Below are positions 46,928-56,169 of a stretch of DNA of 64,000 nucleotides, piece after piece. Source of the stretch: Owenweeksia sp. TMED14 (GTDB taxonomy: Bacteria; Bacteroidota; Bacteroidia; Flavobacteriales; Schleiferiaceae). Position numbers and translations under genes: made by a program. The notes under the pieces are model-generated. The model made no database searches, was not told where the DNA came from, and was given only the letters and a program-made list of their open reading frames with translations. The stretch spans positions 62,001-126,000 of the forward strand of contig CATIRS010000040.1 of assembly GCA_949529985.1 (NCBI GenBank), in the 5' to 3' direction. Positions within the stretch are counted from its first letter, which is position 1. Each line of letters opens with the position of its first letter.

Positions 46928-46935
46928 TATTTTTG
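46928..46935 (+). promoter_or_regulatory. Candidate -7 element TATTTTTG abutting the recG start
   Basis: Exact TAnnTTTG ending three bases before the ATG at 46939. If it is the promoter, either the message is leaderless or the second ATG at 46954 is used with a short leader. Confidence 0.4.
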
Positions 46936-46938
46936 AGG

Positions 46939-49044
46939 ATGCCATCAACTGAAATGAGTACATCTTTAACATATTTAAAAGGCGTTGGTCCTCATCGAGC
47001 ATCTTTATTAGCATCTGAATTAGGACTTAGAACATTTAATGACCTTATTCAACATTTCCCATTTCGATATATAGATAAAACTATTATTTATAAACCTAAT
47101 GAGGTAACTCCAGGACCTGCAGAAATTCAAGTTCGTGGATTTATATCAGAGATAAAGTCTCTTGGAAATGGTCCGAAAAAACGTTTATCGGTAATGTTAA
47201 CATCAGATAATTCAAGTATCGAACTAATATGGTTTAAAGGCATAAATTGGGTTCGTAAATCCATTAAAATTGGAAGTGAGATAATAGCCTTTGGGAGAAT
47301 TTCTCAATTTAATGATCGATTTAGTATTTCACATCCAGAGTTAGAGCTCGCAACATCATTAAAAATGAATAACTTTTCTGGACTTCATCCTGTCTATCCA
47401 TCTACAGAGAAATTAACCGCTTCAGGCCTCAATAGTAAAGGACTTTCTAAGTTGATATTAGAACTAATTAAAAATCCTCACAGGTCTAGACTCGACTGGA
47501 TACCTGAATCCATAGTTAAAAGTAAAAATTGGCCAAATAGAAAGATCGCATTAAAAGAAATGCATTACCCAAAAAATTCAAAACGATTATCTATTGCAAG
47601 AGATAGACTGGCGTTTGAAGAAATATTTTTAGATCAACTCGTGTTTGCATTTAAGCGCAAAAGTCACCTAACTCAGCATAGCGGTCATTTATTCTCAAAA
47701 CTAGAACCCAATTTTAATAGTTTTTATAAAAAAATACTTCCGTTCAATCTTACTAATGCTCAAAAAAATGTGATCAAAGAAATTCGAAAAAACGCTGTAA
47801 CTGGTTTACATATGAATCGATTAATTCAGGGGGATGTTGGGTCAGGAAAAACTCTTGTTGCCTTTATGTCTATACTTATGGCAATTGATAATGGATATCA
47901 AGCTGCTTTCATGGCGCCAACAGAGATCTTAGCACAACAACATCATTCTAGCCTAGAGCCATGGGTCAAAGCTCTTGGTTTGAAAATAGGTATACTAACA
48001 GGTTCTATTAAAGCAGCCGCCAGGAAGCCTCTTTTCAAAGATATTGCCTCGGGAGAACTTGATATACTCGTAGGCACTCATGCGCTTATCGAAGATCCAG
48101 TCATTTTCAATAATTTAGGGATTGCCATAATTGATGAGCAGCATAGATTTGGAGTTGCACAAAGAGCAAAACTTCGGAAAAAAAATAATCCTCCCCCACA
48201 TATTTTAGTTATGACCGCAACTCCTATCCCAAGAACATTGGCTATGAGTTTATATGGAGATCTAGACTTATCAATAATTGATGAATTACCTCCAGGAAGA
48301 AAACCAATAAAAACTGTTCATAGAACAGATCATAACCGATTACAAGTATGGGGGTTTATTAAAAATCAAATTTCAAAAGGAAGACAAGTTTATATTGTTT
48401 ATCCACTAATTGAAGAGAGTGAGAAATTAGACTTTAAAGACTTAATGGACGGCTATGAGAGCGTTACCCGAGATTTCCCTAGACCAGAATATCAGATTTC
48501 AATTGTTCACGGAAGAATGAAAGCTGAAGACAAGCAATGGGAAATGCAACGATTCGCTAAAGGAGAGACTCAAATAATGGTTTCAACGACAGTAATAGAA
48601 GTTGGAGTAGATGTAGCCAATGCAAGTGTCATGATAATAGAAAATGCCGAAAAATTCGGTCTATCCCAGCTTCACCAATTAAGAGGTAGAGTAGGAAGAG
48701 GAAAAGAACAATCTTATTGCATTCTTTTAACAAAGGATAAACTAAGCGATAATGGTAGAGTAAGAATTGATACATTATGCGAGACAAATGATGGATTTGA
48801 AATAGCAAATGTTGACATGCAACTAAGAGGACCTGGAGAAGTTATGGGGACTAGGCAAAGTGGATCTTTAGATTACAAAATTGCCAATATTTTACAAGAT
48901 GGTGAGCTTATCGAATGGTCAAGAAAACTAGCAGAGGAAATAGTATTAGATGACCCGCACTTAGAAAAACCTGATTATGAGAAGCTACGATTACGGTTCT
49001 CAGAATATTCAAGACATAAAATCGCATGGGGAACAGTGGCATAA
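46939..49044 (+). CDS. recG: ATP-dependent DNA helicase RecG
   Basis: Branch-migration helicase that reverses stalled replication forks. From ATG 46939 the protein has about 701 residues: an N-terminal wedge with an OB fold (LTYLKGVGPHRASLLASELG near residue 7, EIQVRGFISEI near 57), then the SF2 core with QGDVGSGKT near 297, IIDEQHRFGVAQR near 398, MTATPIPRTLAMSLYGDLD near 429 and QLRGRVGRGKEQSYC near 581. A TTG two codons upstream and an ATG at 46954 are alternative starts. The VTT gene follows after a gap of 24 bases. Confidence 0.95.
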   Translation: MPSTEMSTSLTYLKGVGPHRASLLASELGLRTFNDLIQHFPFRYIDKTIIYKPNEVTPGPAEIQVRGFISEIKSLGNGPKKRLSVMLTSDNSSIELIWFKGINWVRKSIKIGSEIIAFGRISQFNDRFSISHPELELATSLKMNNFSGLHPVYPSTEKLTASGLNSKGLSKLILELIKNPHRSRLDWIPESIVKSKNWPNRKIALKEMHYPKNSKRLSIARDRLAFEEIFLDQLVFAFKRKSHLTQHSGHLFSKLEPNFNSFYKKILPFNLTNAQKNVIKEIRKNAVTGLHMNRLIQGDVGSGKTLVAFMSILMAIDNGYQAAFMAPTEILAQQHHSSLEPWVKALGLKIGILTGSIKAAARKPLFKDIASGELDILVGTHALIEDPVIFNNLGIAIIDEQHRFGVAQRAKLRKKNNPPPHILVMTATPIPRTLAMSLYGDLDLSIIDELPPGRKPIKTVHRTDHNRLQVWGFIKNQISKGRQVYIVYPLIEESEKLDFKDLMDGYESVTRDFPRPEYQISIVHGRMKAEDKQWEMQRFAKGETQIMVSTTVIEVGVDVANASVMIIENAEKFGLSQLHQLRGRVGRGKEQSYCILLTKDKLSDNGRVRIDTLCETNDGFEIANVDMQLRGPGEVMGTRQSGSLDYKIANILQDGELIEWSRKLAEEIVLDDPHLEKPDYEKLRLRFSEYSRHKIAWGTVA

Positions 49045-49068
49045 TTTGTGTAACAGTTGTATTCAAAA

Positions 49069-49695
49069 ATGAAAAAAATCCCTTTCAATAAAAATCGATC
49101 TTTTTGGAGATCTGTATCGTTAAGTCATCGATTTTATCAAATATCTGGTGGCTATAAATTTTTAGTTGAAGGATTTAGAAAACTTGGCTTAGTCTTAATT
49201 CTTTTTGCAGCTGCGATCTGGTTAGTAAATACTTATTTATTTAATATTGAAGCCATAGCATCATGGGTTACCATACAATTTCATTGGACAGCTGTCATAA
49301 TATTGTTAGGGTTTTCTGAAATTGTGACAGGTATATTACCTCCTGATTTCTTCATTTTGTGGGCTGGAGAAATGGAACACCCTTATCTAATGGTATTTTT
49401 ACTATCAGCTGTAAGTTATTCAAGTGGTGTATTAAGCTATTTAATTGGAAGACGAATCAATAATTTCCCCATGATTCAAAGATGGATTAAAAACCGGTTC
49501 GAGGAGCAGTCTAGGCAAATTAAAAAATTTGGTGGTCTTTTGATTTTTCTATCTGCAATGACGCCACTTCCGTTCCCTCCGATTTGCACAATTGCAGGTA
49601 TTGTCAACTTTAGATTTCAATGGTTTTTAATTTTAGCCATAGCGCGATTTTTTAGATTCTTTCTTTACGCGATTTTTATATTTGGTTTAACGTAA
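49069..49695 (+). CDS. VTT/DedA-like inner-membrane protein
   Basis: Membrane protein of 208 residues from the VTT (DedA, SNARE-associated) family, whose members are linked to lipid scrambling and envelope upkeep. About four to five hydrophobic segments are visible. Family text includes GFSEIVTGILPPDFFILWAGE (key part GFSEIVTGILPP) near residue 82, SYLIGRRINNFPMIQRW near residue 125 and LSAMTPLPFPPICTIAGIVN near residue 165, where the Pro-rich turn is conserved. I start at ATG 49069; a TTG four codons upstream is less likely. Probably co-transcribed with recG. Specific function unknown. Confidence 0.78.
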   Translation: MKKIPFNKNRSFWRSVSLSHRFYQISGGYKFLVEGFRKLGLVLILFAAAIWLVNTYLFNIEAIASWVTIQFHWTAVIILLGFSEIVTGILPPDFFILWAGEMEHPYLMVFLLSAVSYSSGVLSYLIGRRINNFPMIQRWIKNRFEEQSRQIKKFGGLLIFLSAMTPLPFPPICTIAGIVNFRFQWFLILAIARFFRFFLYAIFIFGLT

Positions 49696-49753
49696 TTTGA
49701 AACGATCACAACAAATCTGATTAATTTATTTTAACAAAGAATGAATTACTCCC

Positions 49754-49761
49754 TATTTTTA
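49754..49761 (+). promoter_or_regulatory. Possible -7 element TATTTTTA abutting pheT
   Basis: TAnnTTTA, one mismatch from consensus, ends five bases before the pheT ATG in a 71-base gap. Predicts a near-leaderless pheT message. Confidence 0.3.
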
Positions 49762-49766
49762 CAGCT

Positions 49767-52211
49767 ATGCTAATTTCCAAAGACTGGTTAAGTGACTACA
49801 TAAAGACAGATATTTCTATTGAAATATTTTCTAAAACCCTGACATCCATAGGTTTAGAAGTAGAAAAAATAGATGATATAGATCAAGTGAGAGGTGGATT
49901 ACATGGAGTGTTAGTCGGTGAAATCATATCATTAAATAAACACCCTAATGCAGACCGGTTGTGTTGTACTGTTTTAGATATGGGAAACGATAAGTTTCTA
50001 AATATTGTTTGTGGAGCCTCTAATATCGAAGTTGGGCAAAAAGTTCCAGTAGCCATCGTAGGTTCTACAATTTACCCTAATGACCTTGAAAACGGTCTCA
50101 AAATAAAAAAAGGAAAAATCAGAGGCAAAGTTTCAGAGGGTATGCTTTGCGCTCAGGACGAGCTCGGTCTTGGAAATAGTCATGATGGCATTTATATTCT
50201 CAATGATAATGCCATAAAGGGAGCTAAGCTGTCAGAGCATCTTAATTTAAGATCCGATTCTGTGTTTGATATTGGATTAACTCCGAATCGAATGGATGCG
50301 ATGAGTCATATGGGTGTTGCTAGAGACCTAAAAGCTGCATTAATTCAGAATAAAACTGACTTTTCCTGGAACCAGGTTAAACTTAATGATTGGTTAGAGG
50401 CAACTTCAAATATTAAAATTAATATAAATGACGAATCTGCATGCCCAAGCTATAAAGCTCTTACCATAACTGGACTAAGTAATACTTCATCACCCGATTG
50501 GCTTGTCAGACGCCTGAAAGCTATTGGTCTAAAACCTATAAATGCAATAGTAGATATTACTAACTATGTTCTTCATGACTTAGGTCAACCTCTCCATGCA
50601 TTTGATGCTAAATCAATACCTGATAACAATATTATTGTTCGTAGGGCTAAGAAAGATGAACTGTTTACCACTCTAGACGGACAAGAGAGAAAACTGCATG
50701 AAGAGGACCTCGTTATCGCTAATTCAAAAACCCCTATTGCCCTTGCTGGAGTATTTGGAGGTTTGCACTCTGGAGTGAATCAGGATAGTACCAGTATCAT
50801 TCTTGAATCTGCTTGGTTTGACCCAGTAGTAATTAGAAAAACTGCAAAAAGATATGGACTCAACACTGATGCTTCTTTTCGTTACGAGAGGGGTGTTGAC
50901 CCTAACATTGGGTATGATGCGCTGAAATTGGCATGGACAATTTTTAAGTCGATATTTCCCAATGCCTTAGTCACTAGTTTCTCCGAAAAAAAATCAAAAA
51001 ATGCCTCTTTTAGACCACGAATTATAGAAGTCAATCTAGATAGAATAAATAAACTAATTGGTGCAGACATATTAAAATCGGACGTGAAGTCGATTCTCAA
51101 TTCATTAGACATTAATCAAATTAGAGAAAATGGCTCTTCACTTACGTTATCCGTCCCTTGTTATCGATGGGACGTCACAAGAGAAGCTGATATTGCCGAG
51201 GAAATATTAAGAATTTATGGATTTAATAGGATTCCATTTCCTTCAAATATGCGATTTAGCCTCTCACAAAATAAAAGGGTGTCAAATGAATCTCTTCACC
51301 GAAAAGCAACGGAGTTTTTAGTAGCAAAAGGACTGTATGAAATAATAAATAATTCCTTAACTAGTTCAGAATTATATTCATTGCACCCTAGTATAGACGA
51401 ATCTAAACTAGTTAAAATACTCAATCCATTGAGTCAAGAATTGGGAGTAATGAGACCTACACTATTAATGGGAGGTTTAGATGCAATTAGCTACAATACC
51501 AAAAGACAACAAACAAATATTTCATTTTTTGAATTTGGTCGAACTTACCATTCGCCAAATAAAAACGAATATTCAGAGCAAAATAATTTAGGACTTTGGC
51601 TAGCTGGCGAATTTCCTATATCATCCTGGAGTGAGGAGAATTCAGAAATAAACTTCTTCAAAATGAAAGGTCTTGCTACTGGACTACTAGCCCATCTAGG
51701 AATCCATAAAATTACTGAAGTGGAACAGCACTCTATAAAAGGACAATGGGATAGCGGAATATGTTTTGAAGTCAATAAAAAAACTATAGCCACAATTGGA
51801 TTTGTAGATGAATGGGCATTGGAGAAAGTCGATCTAAATCAAAAGGTTCTAGCGGCTATTTTTAACTGGGATGAAATTTGTAAAATCGCTAAGAATGTCA
51901 AAATAAAATATAAAGAAACACCAAAGTTTCCAATGGTTAAGCGTGATTTAGCTATACTTGTTAAATCCGAAATCCCATATTCATCAATTTTAAATGTAAT
52001 TAAAAATTCAAATGTTAAATCTCTAATTAATATTGAACTATTTGATGTGTATCAAGGTGAGAAAATATCCAAAGACAATATATCATTTGGAATTCGCTTG
52101 AGTTTTCAAGATATTAATAAAACACTCAAAGACTCTCAAGTTGAAAAATCCATAACGCAAATAGTGAAAATATTAAATCAAAAAGTAGAGGCTGAGATAA
52201 GATCGTCTTAA
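49767..52211 (+). CDS. pheT: Phenylalanine-tRNA ligase beta subunit
   Basis: Large subunit of the alpha2-beta2 enzyme that charges tRNA-Phe and edits mischarged tyrosine. The 814 residues contain the tRNA-binding EMAP-like domain (about 38-155, with LNKHPNADRLCCTVLDMG and VCGASNIEVGQKVPVAIVG), the B3/B4 editing domain (about 215-390, with IVDITNYVLHDLGQPLHAFD), the B5 domain (about 405-480), a catalytic-like core and the C-terminal anticodon-binding FDX-ACB domain (about 720-814, starting YKETPKFPMVKRDLAIL). The partner pheS is not adjacent. purL converges with a 7-base gap. Confidence 0.97.
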   Translation: MLISKDWLSDYIKTDISIEIFSKTLTSIGLEVEKIDDIDQVRGGLHGVLVGEIISLNKHPNADRLCCTVLDMGNDKFLNIVCGASNIEVGQKVPVAIVGSTIYPNDLENGLKIKKGKIRGKVSEGMLCAQDELGLGNSHDGIYILNDNAIKGAKLSEHLNLRSDSVFDIGLTPNRMDAMSHMGVARDLKAALIQNKTDFSWNQVKLNDWLEATSNIKININDESACPSYKALTITGLSNTSSPDWLVRRLKAIGLKPINAIVDITNYVLHDLGQPLHAFDAKSIPDNNIIVRRAKKDELFTTLDGQERKLHEEDLVIANSKTPIALAGVFGGLHSGVNQDSTSIILESAWFDPVVIRKTAKRYGLNTDASFRYERGVDPNIGYDALKLAWTIFKSIFPNALVTSFSEKKSKNASFRPRIIEVNLDRINKLIGADILKSDVKSILNSLDINQIRENGSSLTLSVPCYRWDVTREADIAEEILRIYGFNRIPFPSNMRFSLSQNKRVSNESLHRKATEFLVAKGLYEIINNSLTSSELYSLHPSIDESKLVKILNPLSQELGVMRPTLLMGGLDAISYNTKRQQTNISFFEFGRTYHSPNKNEYSEQNNLGLWLAGEFPISSWSEENSEINFFKMKGLATGLLAHLGIHKITEVEQHSIKGQWDSGICFEVNKKTIATIGFVDEWALEKVDLNQKVLAAIFNWDEICKIAKNVKIKYKETPKFPMVKRDLAILVKSEIPYSSILNVIKNSNVKSLINIELFDVYQGEKISKDNISFGIRLSFQDINKTLKDSQVEKSITQIVKILNQKVEAEIRSS

Positions 52212-52218
52212 AAAAAAA

Positions 52219-54450
52219 TCATTCTTCTAAAATTGCCCCAAGGGCATTATCGTATAATGTCTTATAATCGTTAACATCTCCCCAATTTTCATCATCCACT
52301 CTGACCGAACCTTTTGTGACGTGTCCAACAAGATGAAAGTCCACATCCTTTGACATCATTATATCGATCAATTCATCTTCTTTTTCAGGAGACACGCTGA
52401 CAATGATTCTACTTTGACTTTCCCCAAACAGATATGCATCTTTTCTGATTGAAGAATCAGAAGTTATATTAAATCCATAACTTGAAATCATAGCACTTTC
52501 CATCAGAGTGACAAAAAGACCTCCTTCCGACACATCGTGAGCACTTGAAACCAACTCTTTTTTGATTAATTTTTTCACTTTGTCTTGAACCAAAAATTCT
52601 TGATCTAAATCAAAACTAGGAGCAGGAGATTCAGTAATATTGTGAATATTAACAAGGTATTGACTAGAGGAAATATCCTCAACTGAGGGACCAATCTGAT
52701 AAATTAGATCTCCTTTACACTTAAATTGAATAGTTGTAATGTTATCAATATTCTTTACCAATCCAATCATGGCAATTGTTGGTGTTGGAAAAATGGGCAC
52801 AGTTGAATCACCCACTTTCGTTTGATTGTAAAAACTTACATTTCCACCAGTGACAGGAGTAGTGAATTTTTTACAAGCTTTTGTCATACCTTTTATTGCT
52901 CCAATAAATTGCCAATACACTTCTGGATTGTATGGATTTCCAAAATTTAAGCAATTGGTTATTGCGGAGGGTTCAGCTCCAGAACAAATGATATTTCGAG
53001 CATTCTCTGAGACCGCAATCATTGTACCCACTTCAGGATCCGAATTTACATAGCGACTATTACAATCGACAGTCATAGCAAGAGCTCGCTTAGAACCTTT
53101 AATATTTACAATGGCAGCATCACTTGGGTCATTAGTTGAACGATTTTTTGTACCTACCATTGAATCATATTGTTCGTAGACCCATTTTTTTGAAGAAATA
53201 TTAGGCAACGCCATTATCTTCTTTGCAACATCAAACAGATTATCTGGTTCATTAACACTTTCAATATTAAATTTCTTCAACTCACTAAAATATGCTGGCT
53301 CTTTACTTTCTCGATGATAAACTGGAGCCCCACCTCCCAAAACAAGAGATTCAGCTGGAATCTCAGCTATTTTTTTTTTATTCCAATAATAACGAAGTAA
53401 TGGTCCATCAGTAACAATTCCAATCTGCTCACAATGAATATCCCATTTTTCAAAAATAGATTGAACATCTTTTTCTCGTCCCTTATCGACAACAACTAGC
53501 ATGCGTTCTTGTGATTCTGAAAGAAGAATTTCCCAGGGCTCCATACCTTCTTGACGAGTGGGAACCTTATCAAGCCATATATCCATACCAACATTTCCAC
53601 CAGCACTCATTTCACTTGTAGAACAGGTTATCCCCGCAGCACCCATATCCTGCATGCCTTTAACAGCACCAGTTTTTGATAACTCCATAGATGCCTCTAG
53701 GAGAAGTTTTTCCTGAAAGGGATCACCTACTTGTACTGCTGGAATATCATTCGCACTGTCCTCCGTTAAATCTTTGGATGCAAAAGCGGCTCCATGAACA
53801 CCATCTCTTCCAGTTGAACTTCCAACTATATAAACTGCATTCCCAACACCTTGAGCCTTTGCTGAAATTTGACCTCCAACATCTACTATTCCAGCAGAGA
53901 AAGCATTGACTAGGGGATTCTGCTCATAGCATTTATCAAAATAAACTTCACCCCCAACAGTAGGTATTCCAAATGAATTACCGTAAGAACTAATTCCCTT
54001 AACTACGCCATTTATCAACCATTTTGTGCGATCTGAATGCGGATCACCAAAACGAAGACTATTCAATTGAGCAATTGGCCGAGCACCCATGGTGAATATA
54101 TCACGATTTATACCGCCAACTCCCGTAGCTGCTCCTTGAAAAGGCTCAAGCGCTGAAGGATGATTATGTGATTCAATTTTAAAACAACAAGCTAATCCTT
54201 CACCAATGTCAACTAAACCAGCATTCTCTTCTCCCGCCTTAGCAAGCATATGAGGTCCATCTTTAGGTAACTTTTTTAACCATTCAATTGAGTTTTTGTA
54301 AGAGCAATGCTCAGACCACATTACAGAATAAATATTTAATTCTGTAAAGTTGGGCTTACGCCCCAAAACCAAACATATTTTATCATATTCTTCTGGCAAC
54401 AGACCCAGCTCTAAAGCAGCTTTAACATTTGGAATAGTGACGGATTTCAT
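52219..54450 (-). CDS. purL: Phosphoribosylformylglycinamidine synthase, small PurL type
   Basis: ATP-dependent amidation of FGAR to FGAM in purine synthesis. At 743 residues this is the short, Bacillus-type PurL that needs the separate PurS and PurQ subunits. Motifs are MWSEHCSYKNS near residue 44 (catalytic His), KIESHNHPSALEPFQGAATG near 92, GGVGGINRDIFTMGARP-type text near 112, DMGAAGITCSTSEMSAGG near 267 and NPEVYWQFIGAIKGM near 510. Many Bacteroidota use a single long PurL of over 1200 residues, so the small type is a point of difference. No purS or purQ lies in the window. Confidence 0.95.
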   Translation of the reverse strand: MKSVTIPNVKAALELGLLPEEYDKICLVLGRKPNFTELNIYSVMWSEHCSYKNSIEWLKKLPKDGPHMLAKAGEENAGLVDIGEGLACCFKIESHNHPSALEPFQGAATGVGGINRDIFTMGARPIAQLNSLRFGDPHSDRTKWLINGVVKGISSYGNSFGIPTVGGEVYFDKCYEQNPLVNAFSAGIVDVGGQISAKAQGVGNAVYIVGSSTGRDGVHGAAFASKDLTEDSANDIPAVQVGDPFQEKLLLEASMELSKTGAVKGMQDMGAAGITCSTSEMSAGGNVGMDIWLDKVPTRQEGMEPWEILLSESQERMLVVVDKGREKDVQSIFEKWDIHCEQIGIVTDGPLLRYYWNKKKIAEIPAESLVLGGGAPVYHRESKEPAYFSELKKFNIESVNEPDNLFDVAKKIMALPNISSKKWVYEQYDSMVGTKNRSTNDPSDAAIVNIKGSKRALAMTVDCNSRYVNSDPEVGTMIAVSENARNIICSGAEPSAITNCLNFGNPYNPEVYWQFIGAIKGMTKACKKFTTPVTGGNVSFYNQTKVGDSTVPIFPTPTIAMIGLVKNIDNITTIQFKCKGDLIYQIGPSVEDISSSQYLVNIHNITESPAPSFDLDQEFLVQDKVKKLIKKELVSSAHDVSEGGLFVTLMESAMISSYGFNITSDSSIRKDAYLFGESQSRIIVSVSPEKEDELIDIMMSKDVDFHLVGHVTKGSVRVDDENWGDVNDYKTLYDNALGAILEE

Positions 54451-54468
54451 CAGTGTAATTATTTAAAT

Positions 54469-54476
54469 CAAAGGTA
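54469..54476 (-). promoter_or_regulatory. Candidate -7 element TACCTTTG upstream of purL
   Basis: Exact TAnnTTTG on the minus strand, 18 bases before the purL ATG, in the 52-base divergent gap shared with the amidohydrolase gene. Predicts a leader of about 14 bases. No -33 TTTG is evident. Confidence 0.45.
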
Positions 54477-54502
54477 CAACTAGACATAACTACCTTAGAG
54501 AA

Positions 54503-56149
54503 ATGTATTCATTATTCAGAATCTTTTTTTTACTAATAATTATTAGCATTGTTGGGTGTTCTTCAACTGTTACAGTTGATCATTTATTACTTAATGCAAG
54601 AATTGCCCAATTCGAAGGTGATTCCTTGTTTTATAAATACAGCAACTTAACATTAATAAATGGAAAAATAGATCGCATATTAGATACCAATTCCATCGCT
54701 TTCAATTCCAGAAACTCAAGAATTGATCTTAAAGGAGCCTATGTTTATCCAGGTTTTATAGATGCTCACGCACATTTTTTACATCAAGGAATGGTGTTAA
54801 AATCCATTAATCTTCAAGGCACAAAATCCTGGGAACAATGTGTTCAAATAGTTAAAAAATTTATAATTAACAATCCAGAAGAAGAGGTTTACCGAGGACA
54901 AGGGTGGGATCAAAACGATTGGTTTATTAAAAAATTTCCAGATAATTCTCAATTAGAAAAACTTAGCAATAGACCAATTCTTTTAAGTAGAATAGATGGA
55001 CACGCTACATTAGCAAATTCTGTGGCTATCAAAGAATCTGATATCAATGAAAAAAGCAAAATTGATGGTGGTGAAGTAATATCAAAAAATGGAATATTAA
55101 CAGGTCTACTTATAGATAATGCTCAATCGCTGTTAATCATAAAAAAGCCCAGCAAATATGAAAAATGTAGAGCTCTACTCGCTGCTCAAGATGAAGCATT
55201 TAAAGTGGGCTTAACGGGGATTCACGAAGCTGGACTCCCGACAGAAGATATTAATCTTATCAATGAGTTACAAAAAAATGGAGAACTAAAAATGCCTCTT
55301 TATGTAATGATTAGCGAGAGCCCCGCCGAATTGACTTATTGGCTCGATAGAGGGCCACTTAAAACAAACTTATTAGACGTAAGAAGTTTTAAATTTTATT
55401 CAGATGGCTCCCTTGGGAGCAGAGGAGCTCTGATGAGTAAACCGTATTCCGATAGAGATAATCATTATGGTTTTGAAATTCGTAGCTTCAATTATATGAA
55501 TTCTGCTGCAAAACGATTAGCGCTAAATGAATGGCAAATGAATACCCATTCAATTGGAGATTCCGCAAATAGGCAGATGTTAAAAATCTATCAATCTTTT
55601 TTAAATAAACGGTCAAAAAAAGATTTACGTTGGCGTATTGAACATGCACAAGTAGTTAAGCCCATAGATCGAGAGGCATTTAGATATGGTATCATACCAT
55701 CTGTTCAGCCTTCTCACGCCACCAGTGATATGGATTGGGCTATAGAGCGAATAGGGCCTGAGAGGATCTCTTATGCTTATGCGTATTCGTCGCTGAGAGA
55801 ATCAAGTAACGGAATACTCCCGCTCGGGACTGATTTTCCGGTAGAGTCAATGAATCCAATTTACACTTTCTATTCTGCCATCGCCAGAAAATCGCCAGAT
55901 GGGCACTCTAAAGAGGGGTTTCAAGTAGAGGAATCATTGACCAGAGAGCAAGCATTAAAAGGAATGACAATAGACGCCGCATATGCTTCCTTTCAAGAAA
56001 ATGAAGTTGGGCAAATCAAAATAGGAATGTGGGCAAATTTTAGCATCTTTACCACTGACATTATGAGTTGCGCAGAAGATAGTATAACAAGTCTTAATGT
56101 CGCTGAAACATGGATACATGGTGAACGAGTTTATGTCAAACCAAAATAG
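54503..56149 (+). CDS. YtcJ-like amidohydrolase lipoprotein
   Basis: Metal-dependent hydrolase of the Amidohydro_3 group, 548 residues. The N-terminus is a lipoprotein signal with lipobox IVGC (Cys near residue 19), so the enzyme is predicted to be envelope-anchored. Metal-ligand motifs are GFIDAHAHFLHQG near residue 88, NTHSIGDSANRQML near 346, RIEHAQVV near 377 and LGTDFPVES near 444. RGQGWDQNDWF near 132 and YSDGSLGSRGALM near 301 are typical of the YtcJ branch. The substrate is unknown. It precedes an acyl-CoA synthetase gene by 20 bases. Confidence 0.87.
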   Translation: MYSLFRIFFLLIIISIVGCSSTVTVDHLLLNARIAQFEGDSLFYKYSNLTLINGKIDRILDTNSIAFNSRNSRIDLKGAYVYPGFIDAHAHFLHQGMVLKSINLQGTKSWEQCVQIVKKFIINNPEEEVYRGQGWDQNDWFIKKFPDNSQLEKLSNRPILLSRIDGHATLANSVAIKESDINEKSKIDGGEVISKNGILTGLLIDNAQSLLIIKKPSKYEKCRALLAAQDEAFKVGLTGIHEAGLPTEDINLINELQKNGELKMPLYVMISESPAELTYWLDRGPLKTNLLDVRSFKFYSDGSLGSRGALMSKPYSDRDNHYGFEIRSFNYMNSAAKRLALNEWQMNTHSIGDSANRQMLKIYQSFLNKRSKKDLRWRIEHAQVVKPIDREAFRYGIIPSVQPSHATSDMDWAIERIGPERISYAYAYSSLRESSNGILPLGTDFPVESMNPIYTFYSAIARKSPDGHSKEGFQVEESLTREQALKGMTIDAAYASFQENEVGQIKIGMWANFSIFTTDIMSCAEDSITSLNVAETWIHGERVYVKPK

Positions 56150-56169
56150 AATAAAATTTAATCCTAATT

